Below are positions 1-5,476 of a DNA stretch of 8,821 nucleotides, piece by piece. Each line of letters starts with the position of its first letter. The stretch's first letter is position 1. Below the pieces are notes generated by a model that saw only the letters and a program-made list of their open reading frames with translations, did no database searches and was not told where the DNA came from. The translations under genes and the position numbers were made by a program. The DNA is from Acidimicrobiaceae bacterium (lineage in GTDB: Bacteria; Actinomycetota; Acidimicrobiia; Acidimicrobiales; RAAP-2): the NCBI GenBank assembly GCA_030838245.1, contig JAUTXB010000240.1:1-8821 (forward strand), written 5' to 3'.

Positions 1-1061
1 CGACCGTGGTCGACCAAGGTCTGGAGCCCACCCACGTCCGACGCCACCACCGGGGTGCCACACGCCGCAGCCTCCAGGGCCACCAGGCCGAACGACTCGG
101 ATCGGCTGGGGACCAGGCAGACGTCGGCGGCCCGGTAATAGGTCGAGAGAAGCTCGTGGGGCCGGGGCGGCACGAAGGCAACCCGCCCGTCCAGGCCGAG
201 TTCGGCCACCAGGTCGCCGAGCCTGTCCACCTCCACCTGGCCGTGGGGACCGCTCGGGCCACCCACCACCACGAGCCGGGCGCCGGGATGGTCGCTGCTC
301 AGGGCGGCGAGCGTCCGCACGGCGACGTCGGCCCCCTTTAGCGGCTGGATGCGACCGACGAACAACAACAGCGGCCCCTCGGAAGCGAAGCCCAGGGCCC
401 GGCGGGCCTGGGGGCGAAAGCCCGGACCGAAGAAGGCATGGTCGACTCCGGGGGCCACGATGCGGATGCGGGAGGGGTCGGCGCCGTAGAGCTCGACGAT
501 CTGCTCGGCTTCGACCGAGCACGAGGCCAGCACGGTGTCCGAGCACTGGATGATGGACGCCTCGGCTTCGGCTCGGCGCCCGGACGCGTCGGCCTCCACC
601 TCTTCCGGACTGGCCTCGGCCTTCACCCGGTCCAGGGTGTGGAAGGTGGACACCAACGGCACGTTGAGCTCGTGCTTGATCACATGCCCGGACAGCCCGC
701 TCAGCCAGTAGTTGGCGTGGACGGCATCGAATGCCGGGTCCTCGCCCACATCGGCCCCGTCGGCACCGACCATGCGCTTCAGGACACCCTCGGTGAACTC
801 GTCGACGATGGTCGGGAGGGCCTCTTTGGCCATCGGGGCCAGTGCACCGGCGGGCACATGGTGCACCCGGAAGCCGGGCTCGACGGTGACGCAGTCGGGT
901 AGGTCCGGCGACCACGCCCGGGTGAACACGTCGCACCGCACCCCGGCCCGGGCCAGCGCAGACGAGAGCTCGCGCACGTAGACGTTCATGCCGCCGCCGT
1001 CCCCAGTACCCGGTTGGGCCAGGGGGGAGGTGTGTAGGGACAGTACGGCGAGGCGCCTCAT
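1..1061 (-). CDS. mshA: D-inositol-3-phosphate glycosyltransferase MshA (3' end outside window)
   Basis: First step of mycothiol synthesis: transfer of N-acetylglucosamine from UDP-GlcNAc to 1D-myo-inositol 3-phosphate, in the cytoplasm. Read on the minus strand from ATG 1061-1059, the protein opens MRRLAVLSLHTSPLAQPGTG and continues GDGGGMNVYVREL. This N-terminal glycine-rich loop is the hallmark of MshA within the GT4 (GT-B fold) glycosyltransferases. Further in are HANYWLSG and FVGRIQPLKG. Near the window edge is the GT4 EX7E motif, Glu322 to Glu330, in SRSESFGLVALEAAACGTP. 353 codons are visible without a stop; MshA proteins are usually about 420-480 residues, so the last 60-130 are missing. 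The gene follows the XRE regulator by 30 bp in the same direction and may belong to the sodX operon, although a -10-like hexamer also lies just upstream. There is no clear Shine-Dalgarno sequence. Family assignment is very secure; substrate specificity is inferred from the family. Confidence 0.95.
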   Translation of the reverse strand, partial: MRRLAVLSLHTSPLAQPGTGDGGGMNVYVRELSSALARAGVRCDVFTRAWSPDLPDCVTVEPGFRVHHVPAGALAPMAKEALPTIVDEFTEGVLKRMVGADGADVGEDPAFDAVHANYWLSGLSGHVIKHELNVPLVSTFHTLDRVKAEASPEEVEADASGRRAEAEASIIQCSDTVLASCSVEAEQIVELYGADPSRIRIVAPGVDHAFFGPGFRPQARRALGFASEGPLLLFVGRIQPLKGADVAVRTLAALSSDHPGARLVVVGGPSGPHGQVEVDRLGDLVAELGLDGRVAFVPPRPHELLSTYYRAADVCLVPSRSESFGLVALEAAACGTPVVASDVGGLQTLVDHG

Positions 1062-1070
1062 GCGTGGCCG

Positions 1071-1076
1071 AGCCTA
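1071..1076 (-). promoter_or_regulatory. Possible -10 hexamer (TAGGCT) ahead of mshA
   Basis: On the minus strand TAGGCT fits the actinobacterial -10 pattern TANNNT and lies 9 bases before the mshA ATG, within the 30-bp gap after the regulator gene. The distance is slightly longer than the 6-7 bases seen at the other leaderless-looking starts here, and no convincing -35 is present. mshA may simply be read from the sodX promoter. Weak call. Confidence 0.25.
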
Positions 1077-1091
1077 CCCGGGGGGCACCGA

Positions 1092-1562
1092 CTACTCGCC
1101 AGCAGCACCTGGGGCGGTGACGACCTCCGACCCGGCCCCGTCACCACTGTCTGTGCCCGCGCCATTGGCCGCCTTGGCGTCGTCGTTCTCGTGACGGAAA
1201 GACAGGTAGATGCGCATAAGCGCCTGTTTTTGCTCCTCGGTGAGGTTGTGGTCGGCGAGGATGTGTCGGGCCAGATCGGTGTTGCCATCCGGCTTCTCCA
1301 GGATCCCAGCCTGCACGTAGAGGGTCTCGGCCGAGATGCGCAATGCTTTGGCGATCTGCTGGAGGATCTCCGCCGACGGTCGACGCAAACCGCGCTCGAT
1401 CTGGCTCAGGTACGGGTTGGAGATTCCGGCCAGCTCGGAGAGCCGACGGAGCGACAGCCTCGCCGAGCTGCGCTGTTCCCGGATGAATGAGCCCAGCTCG
1501 TTGAAGCGTTCGGGCAGCTCCTTGACGAACTGCGCACCCTCCGTGCGTGGCGGATCCTTCAT
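1092..1562 (-). CDS. XRE-family helix-turn-helix regulator, coupled to sodX
   Basis: A 156-residue cytoplasmic DNA-binding protein. Residues about 22-78 form a Cro/C1-type helix-turn-helix: RLSLRRLSELAGISNPYLSQ, then IERGLRRPSAEILQQIAKAL, with the likely recognition helix at SNPYLSQIERG (48-58). Next is a short segment (ISAETLYVQAGIL, then HNLTEEQKQALMRIYLSF), and then a low-complexity Gly/Ala/Asp tail from about residue 128. From memory, the helix-turn-helix and the LYVQAGIL segment resemble the mycobacterial Rv0474 type, reported as a copper-responsive regulator; I could not run a comparison. The ATG (1562-1560) overlaps the sodX stop as ATGA, and GGGAAGGGA lies just upstream inside sodX, so translation is probably coupled. 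The position between sodX and mshA suggests control of thiol or superoxide defence, but the target is not shown by the sequence. No ligand- or metal-binding cysteine is present. Confidence 0.9.
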   Translation of the reverse strand: MKDPPRTEGAQFVKELPERFNELGSFIREQRSSARLSLRRLSELAGISNPYLSQIERGLRRPSAEILQQIAKALRISAETLYVQAGILEKPDGNTDLARHILADHNLTEEQKQALMRIYLSFRHENDDAKAANGAGTDSGDGAGSEVVTAPGAAGE

Positions 1563-2053
1563 GCCATTCCCTTCCCGGCGGACGACCCATCGGTGGGATC
1601 TGATCGATACCAGCCCGGAGGATCGCCCTCAGGTGGATCGTAGCCCGGAGGCCAGGGACCGCTGCCGACCCGCCCGGAGGGCGCATAGCGATAGACGGCG
1701 TTGCCCAGAACCAGGGACCGGGGGACGGGCCCGAAGGTGCGACTGTCGGTGCTGGCCGAGGAATCGTCCCCGAGGACCTCGATCGTTCCTTGGTGCCGGT
1801 CGACCGATCCCACCCGCTTGACCAGGACTCGAGCGGGATCACGGGGGTCGCGGAGGGCAACGACCACCCCCGGTCGTGGCCATGGCGCCACCAGCCTGGG
1901 CCATCGGACCACCAACAGGCGGTCTCCCGGTGCCAGGGCCGGCGCCATCGACCCACCGACAACCTCGACCCGGGTGATGAGCCGGATCCCCAGGTACGCC
2001 ACGATGGCACTGGCGATGGCGGCGACGACGGCGACCGGTCGCATGGTTCCCAT
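1559..2053 (-). CDS. sodX: SodX, nickel superoxide dismutase maturation protease (S26 signal-peptidase family)
   Basis: Membrane-anchored serine protease of the signal peptidase I (S26) family, expected to remove the SodN leader so that the new N-terminal His can bind nickel. From the chosen start the protein has 164 residues. One hydrophobic helix (PVAVVAAIASAIVAYLGIRL) is followed by the catalytic-Ser box GGSMAPALAPGD (Ser35) and the catalytic-Lys region VLVKRVGSV (Lys79). The family's GDDSSASTDSRTFGPVP segment comes next, then a Pro/Gly-rich tail. The frame stays open back to a GTG at 2137, but that would leave only 23 bp before sodN. I chose ATG 2053; ATG 2044 is equally possible, and no strong Shine-Dalgarno decides between them. 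sodN is divergent next door, which fixes the function beyond a generic signal peptidase. The stop overlaps the following regulator's ATG. Confidence 0.88.
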   Translation of the reverse strand: MGTMRPVAVVAAIASAIVAYLGIRLITRVEVVGGSMAPALAPGDRLLVVRWPRLVAPWPRPGVVVALRDPRDPARVLVKRVGSVDRHQGTIEVLGDDSSASTDSRTFGPVPRSLVLGNAVYRYAPSGRVGSGPWPPGYDPPEGDPPGWYRSDPTDGSSAGKGMA

Positions 2054-2160
2054 GCCCCACCGCGGGGTACACGAATTGGGCTGGGCCATTCTCAGAAGAA
2101 GCTCGATAAGGTGGTCCGGAACAGCATCGTCCCCCACTGTGCACCAAAGGAGCCCTGCTC
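2054..2160. promoter_or_regulatory. Divergent sodX-sodN control region
   Basis: About 107 bp separate the preferred sodX start from the sodN ATG, so both promoters should lie here. On the plus strand TAAGGT (2107-2112) fits the TANNNT -10 pattern and would give a sodN leader of about 40 bases, but no good -35 precedes it. The sodN Shine-Dalgarno AAAGGAG (2146-2152) is strong, with 8 bases to the ATG. I see no clear palindromic operator of the Nur or Fur kind. If sodX really began at its upstream GTG (2137), most of this region would be coding. Confidence 0.5.
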
Positions 2161-2577
2161 ATGCGTACTGTTGATCGCCTGCTTGCCACCCTCGACCGGT
2201 TGAGCCCACCCAGTGAGGTCCATGCCCACTGCGACCTCCCCTGCGGCGTGTACGACCCGGCGCAGGCCCGTATCGAGGCAGAGTCGGTGAAGAACACGAT
2301 CGACAAGTTCAACGACTCCAAGGACGATGTCTTCCGCACCCGGGCCACGATCATCAAAGAGGAGCGGGCCGACCTGGTGAAGCACCATCTCTGGGTGCTG
2401 TGGACGGACTACTTCAAGCCTGAGCATCTGGAGAAGTACCCCCAGCTCCACGACCTCTTCTGGAAGGCCACCAAGACGGCCGGTGAGGCCAAGAAGGGGA
2501 ACGACGCCGCCGTGGGTCAGCGCCTGCTCGACCAGATCGACGAGATCGCCACGATCTTTTGGGAGACCAAGAAGTAA
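2161..2577 (+). CDS. sodN: Nickel-dependent superoxide dismutase precursor (SodN)
   Basis: Disproportionates superoxide to oxygen and hydrogen peroxide in the cytoplasm. The 138-residue precursor has a 22-residue leader ending in SEVHA. The mature N-terminus then reads HCDLPCGVYDPAQARIEAES, the nickel hook. All known Ni ligands and active-site residues are present in mature numbering: His1, Cys2, Cys6 and Tyr9. The rest (TRATIIKEERADLVKHHLWV, LWTDYFKP, IFWETKK) matches the four-helix body of the family. The predicted mature chain is 116 residues, close to the roughly 117 of Streptomyces enzymes. The leader is somewhat longer than the 14 residues I recall for Streptomyces SodN. The start is supported by AAAGGAG 8 bases upstream. 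SodX, divergent from it, is the expected processing protease. Both partners needed in the known Streptomyces system are therefore in this window. Confidence 0.97.
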   Translation: MRTVDRLLATLDRLSPPSEVHAHCDLPCGVYDPAQARIEAESVKNTIDKFNDSKDDVFRTRATIIKEERADLVKHHLWVLWTDYFKPEHLEKYPQLHDLFWKATKTAGEAKKGNDAAVGQRLLDQIDEIATIFWETKK

Positions 2578-2591
2578 GTCGGTCAGCCGAC
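2578..2591. terminator. Small hairpin at the sodN / zinc-finger gene junction
   Basis: GTCGG TCAG CCGAC is a perfect 5-bp stem with a 4-base loop. It begins directly after the sodN stop and contains the stop codon of the converging gene. It is placed where a bidirectional terminator would be, but it is short and neither strand has a T-run, so intrinsic termination is doubtful. Confidence 0.35.
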
Positions 2592-2867
2592 GGCCGGCTC
2601 CGGGCACCCCGCGCACGTGTGTGCCGTGGGAATCTCGGCCAGCCGGGCGTCGGCGATGATCGTGCCACAGGTCTCACAGCGCCCGTAGCTGCCGTCATCG
2701 AGCCGGGCGAGAGCCCGGTCCACCTGGTCGAGGAGGGCCTCGACGGTGTCCACGTCGGCAGTCCCCTCGGGGGCGACGTCGAGCACGATCTCGTCGGACG
2801 CCAGGCCGATGCCGGTCTCCCCGGTTCCGGCCTCGGCGTCCGTTTCGTTTCCGGCCTCCGTCTCCAT
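2583..2867 (-). CDS. DksA/TraR-type C4 zinc-finger protein
   Basis: A 94-residue small acidic protein ending in a four-cysteine zinc finger: Cys64-x2-Cys67-x17-Cys85-x2-Cys88 (YGRCETCG ... AHTCAGC). It is preceded by the family's helical segment VDRALARLDDGSYGRC. Proteins of this family bind in the secondary channel of RNA polymerase (DksA, TraR); many short actinobacterial members are uncharacterised. The N-terminal 35 residues are Glu/Asp/Gly-rich and the long DksA coiled coil is absent, so a DksA-like role cannot be assumed. The frame stays open upstream to 3053, but that extension runs antisense to the neighbouring enzyme. ATG 2867 is preferred because TACGAT lies exactly 7 bases before it, a leaderless promoter pattern. 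The gene is divergent from the PLP enzyme and converges on sodN. Confidence 0.85.
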   Translation of the reverse strand: METEAGNETDAEAGTGETGIGLASDEIVLDVAPEGTADVDTVEALLDQVDRALARLDDGSYGRCETCGTIIADARLAEIPTAHTCAGCPEPAVG

Positions 2868-2874
2868 GGCACGG

Positions 2875-2880
2875 ATCGTA
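2875..2880 (-). promoter_or_regulatory. -10 element TACGAT, leaderless start of zinc-finger gene
   Basis: On the minus strand TACGAT (TANNNT) is followed by 7 bases and then ATG 2867, so transcription would begin at the start codon. There is no Shine-Dalgarno sequence, which fits a leaderless mRNA. The -35 is not recognisable. Confidence 0.5.
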
Positions 2881-2902
2881 CCGGAGTCGTTCGCCTCGCC
2901 CG

Positions 2903-2908
2903 TAGGGT
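2903..2908 (+). promoter_or_regulatory. -10 element TAGGGT, leaderless start of class V PLP enzyme
   Basis: TAGGGT is followed by GGCCCC and then the GTG start at 2915, the canonical actinobacterial leaderless spacing. It lies only 22 bp from the divergent TACGAT, so each promoter's -35 region would overlap the other's -10. Confidence 0.5.
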
Positions 2909-2914
2909 GGCCCC

Positions 2915-4345
2915 GTGGATCCACAACCAGCCGGAACTCCTGAGTACCCGGCCGACGCGCTGACCCCGCTGGCCACACTGGTCGGCACGGGTGAGCTGGT
3001 GCCCTGTCTCGACGGTGCGGACCACCCAGCCGTCGAGCTCGATCAGGCCGCATCGACCCAGGCGCTTCCGGCGGCGGTCGACCGTGTGTCGCAATTCCTC
3101 CCGTGGTATTCGAGCGTCCACCGAGGTGCCGGTTTCCGGTCGCGACGGGCCACGGCCGCCTACGAAGATGCCCGGCTCGCCGTCCTCCGGTTCGCTGGAC
3201 GGGACCCCGACGGTGACGACGTGGCCGTGCTGTGCCGGAACACCACCGAGGCCATCAACCACCTGGCCTACCGGCTGCGGCTCGCACCCGACGACGTGGT
3301 GGTGACCACGGTGGTCGAGCACCACGCCAACCTGTTGCCGTGGGGTCGGGTGGCCGAGCGCCGCTATGTCGAGTGTGGGACCGACGGCACCTTCACCCTC
3401 GATGACGTCACCACCGCCCTCGACAGTGGGCGACGCCCCGCACTCCTCGCCATCACCGCGGCCTCGAACGTCACCGGGTGGCTCCCACCCATCGATGCCA
3501 TCATCGACGCCGCCCATCAGCGCGGGATTCCCGTGGCCATCGACGCCGCCCAGCTGGCGCCCCATCGCCCGTTGCCAGCGAACGCCGACTACCTCGCCTT
3601 CAGCGGCCACAAGCTCTACGCACCCTTCGGCTCGGGTGCCCTGGTCGGCCGGCGCTCGACGTTTGCCGACGGCGATCCCTTTCTGGCCGGCGGCGGCGCC
3701 GTGGACTTGGTCGATCTGGACGAGGTGGTGTGGACAGCACCCCCCGACCGGGAAGAGGCCGGTTCGCCGAACGTGGTTGGAGCGGTGGCCCTGCACGCAG
3801 CCATCGACGAGCTCGGGGCCATCGGTTGGGACAAGATCATCGAGCACGAGACGGCACTTGGCCTCCGGCTCCGGCACGGTCTTCGGGCCATCGGAGGGGT
3901 GAACCTTCTCGGTCCTCCCCCCGAGAGCGGCGAGCCGACATTGGCCGTGGCCGCGTTCACCGTCGATGGCATGCACCACGCCCTAGTGGCCGCCCGGCTC
4001 AGCGCCGAGTGGGGCATCGCCGTCCGTCACGGCTGCTTCTGTGCACACCCCTATCTCATCCGACTGCTGGGATTGGGAGGCGACGCCGTCCATGCCTATC
4101 GGGACCAGGTGCTCCACGGTGACCACCGGACTATGCCCGGAGCCGTGCGGGCCAGCGGCGGGTTGGGAACCTCCGCGGGCGAGATCGACGCGTTGTTGGC
4201 CGCGGTGGCCGACCTGGCTGCCGGCAAGCCGGCCCCCGTCCCCTACAACCAGGACACAGGAACCGGCGACTTCTTCCCGCAGACCGAGCTGCCCGGTTGG
4301 CAAGAGGTCGACCGTGAACTCGGCGCCTCGTGCGCCCGCGGGTAG
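2915..4345 (+). CDS. Class V PLP-dependent enzyme, cysteine desulfurase (SufS/Csd)-like
   Basis: A 476-residue fold-type I PLP enzyme resembling group II cysteine desulfurases. Visible landmarks, in order: LCRNTTEAINHLAYRL (about 106-121), the PLP-stacking region VVEHHANLLPWGR with His137 (133-145), AIDAAQLAPH with Asp210 and Gln213, and SGHKLYAPFGSGALVG with Schiff-base Lys233. AVRHGCFCAHPYLIRLLGLG starts at residue 369. Against the SufS pattern VRTGHHCA, Cys376 takes the place of the catalytic cysteine, and Cys374 is an additional one. Such enzymes take sulfur from cysteine for iron-sulfur or other sulfur transfer, but no suf or isc partner is nearby, so an aminotransferase, lyase or other class V activity remains possible. 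About 60 residues after the core (ending PQTELPGWQEVDRELGASC) are not typical of SufS. The GTG start is chosen for the -10 element 6 bases before it. This gene is probably a single transcription unit. Confidence 0.85.
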   Translation: MDPQPAGTPEYPADALTPLATLVGTGELVPCLDGADHPAVELDQAASTQALPAAVDRVSQFLPWYSSVHRGAGFRSRRATAAYEDARLAVLRFAGRDPDGDDVAVLCRNTTEAINHLAYRLRLAPDDVVVTTVVEHHANLLPWGRVAERRYVECGTDGTFTLDDVTTALDSGRRPALLAITAASNVTGWLPPIDAIIDAAHQRGIPVAIDAAQLAPHRPLPANADYLAFSGHKLYAPFGSGALVGRRSTFADGDPFLAGGGAVDLVDLDEVVWTAPPDREEAGSPNVVGAVALHAAIDELGAIGWDKIIEHETALGLRLRHGLRAIGGVNLLGPPPESGEPTLAVAAFTVDGMHHALVAARLSAEWGIAVRHGCFCAHPYLIRLLGLGGDAVHAYRDQVLHGDHRTMPGAVRASGGLGTSAGEIDALLAAVADLAAGKPAPVPYNQDTGTGDFFPQTELPGWQEVDRELGASCARG

Positions 4346-4380
4346 ATCGTCCCGCCTGCCCCGGCTCCCGTCGCCGCGCC

Positions 4381-4386
4381 TACGAT
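4381..4386 (+). promoter_or_regulatory. -10 element TACGAT, leaderless start of the lipoprotein gene
   Basis: TACGAT is followed by CTCCCG and then GTG 4393. The same hexamer occurs on the minus strand at 2875-2880 ahead of the zinc-finger gene. It decides the start: the frame is open from GTG 4330, but the shorter form begins right before a normal lipoprotein signal peptide. Confidence 0.5.
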
Positions 4387-4392
4387 CTCCCG

Positions 4393-5403
4393 GTGCCTGG
4401 TACCCGGACTCACCCCTCGCTCCGATCATGGGCCATCGCCTTCCTGGTCCTGGTGATCGCAGGTGTCACGGCTGGCTGCACGTCGAGCGCATCGGGGGCC
4501 GAGCGGTCCGGATCCATCGCCTATGTGGCCAACCTGGCCAGCAAGGCCGATCCTGGGGCCACGGTCGCCGTCGTCAACACGGCCACCGGCACCGCGTTGG
4601 CTCCAGTGACTACGGGAACGCTGCCGTCGGCTCTGGCCGCCTCCCCCGACGGCACGCGGCTCTTGGTCACCGACGAGGGGCAGGACAAGGTCACGGTGCT
4701 CGACACCGCCAGTCGGGCGGTGGTCGGCTCGACGGCGGTCGGCCTGGAACCGGACGCCATCGCCGTGACGCCCAACGGCAAGCTCGCCCTGGTGGCCAAC
4801 CTCGGGGACAACACGGTGACCCCGATCTCCTTGCCCTCGCTCCGGTCGGGGCCACCGATCGCCGTCGGAACCCAGCCGACAGCCATTGCCGTCGCGCCAA
4901 ACGGCTCGGTGGCGCTGGTCACCAACTTCGGGGACGACACAGTGACGCCGATCTCGTTGCCAACGCTGCGTGCCGGCGCTCCGATCCCGGCCGGCATCCA
5001 GCCCGTCGCCGTGGCCGTCACACCCAACAGCCAGACGGCACTCGTCGCCGACTTCCAGACCAGTTCGGTCACACCCATCGTCCTGGCCTCGATGACCGCG
5101 TCCCCATCCATCGCCGTGGGCGGGAACGCCACCGGTATCGCCATACGGACTCGGACGCAGACCGCCTACGTGAGCGCCGGTAACACGCTGACCCCGATCG
5201 ACCTGGCCACCCTGCAGGCCAAGCCGTCCCTGGCCGTCGGAGCGGGCGCGACCGCCGTGGCCATGACCGTCGGGTCCATCGCCTGGGTAGCGGCCGACAA
5301 CGGAACCGTCGTTCCCATCGACGTGGTCACCGGCCGGCGAGGCAAAACGGTGAACGTCGGCGGACAACCGTCGGCCATCGTCATCCCGCCGGCCCAGCGA
5401 TGA
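4393..5403 (+). CDS. Secreted lipoprotein with YVTN-type beta-propeller repeats
   Basis: A 336-residue protein, probably anchored to the outer face of the membrane. MPGTRTHPSLRSWAIAFLVL begins a signal peptide whose hydrophobic stretch ends in the lipobox VTAGC (Cys29). The rest is a series of about seven blades of roughly 40-42 residues, each with a pattern like P(S/D/T)AIAV(T/A)PNG, ALVANLGDNTVTPI. Three central blades have exactly 42-residue spacing. This is the YVTN/LVIVD beta-propeller type found in surface and periplasmic proteins; such folds bind ligands or partners, and no catalytic motif is visible. The two best-matching blades (near 4798 and 4924) are also alike at DNA level. The gene starts 47 bp after the PLP enzyme, has its own likely promoter, and ends 73 bp before the flavoprotein gene. 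Function is unknown beyond a surface binding or scaffold role. Confidence 0.87.
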   Translation: MPGTRTHPSLRSWAIAFLVLVIAGVTAGCTSSASGAERSGSIAYVANLASKADPGATVAVVNTATGTALAPVTTGTLPSALAASPDGTRLLVTDEGQDKVTVLDTASRAVVGSTAVGLEPDAIAVTPNGKLALVANLGDNTVTPISLPSLRSGPPIAVGTQPTAIAVAPNGSVALVTNFGDDTVTPISLPTLRAGAPIPAGIQPVAVAVTPNSQTALVADFQTSSVTPIVLASMTASPSIAVGGNATGIAIRTRTQTAYVSAGNTLTPIDLATLQAKPSLAVGAGATAVAMTVGSIAWVAADNGTVVPIDVVTGRRGKTVNVGGQPSAIVIPPAQR

Positions 5404-5476
5404 GCACGACCGCACCGCGCCGCAGTGTGAGGCGATCCTCCGGTGAGGTACGGCCCTGAACCCGTTCGCCGGCTTG

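Noticed and set aside
2054..2137. GTG 2137 as the sodX start
   Set aside because: It would leave 23 bp for two divergent promoters and adds 28 residues before the membrane segment that are not typical of SodX; not fully excluded.
2868..3053. N-terminal extension of the zinc-finger protein by 62 residues
   Set aside because: It runs antisense to the PLP enzyme, is low-complexity Arg/Pro, and the -10 element lies within it.
2414..3979. 521-residue minus-strand frame
   Set aside because: Shadow of the PLP enzyme and zinc-finger genes with Gly/Arg/His-rich composition and no domain motif.
4330..4392. GTG 4330 as lipoprotein start
   Set aside because: It overlaps the upstream gene, adds 21 Arg/Pro-rich residues ahead of a normal signal peptide, and contains the likely promoter.
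5400..5459. 19-codon frame starting by ATGA overlap at the lipoprotein stop
   Set aside because: Very short, Arg/Ser-rich, no recognisable signal, and ends before the flavoprotein start without clear coupling. It could be a leader peptide but nothing supports it.
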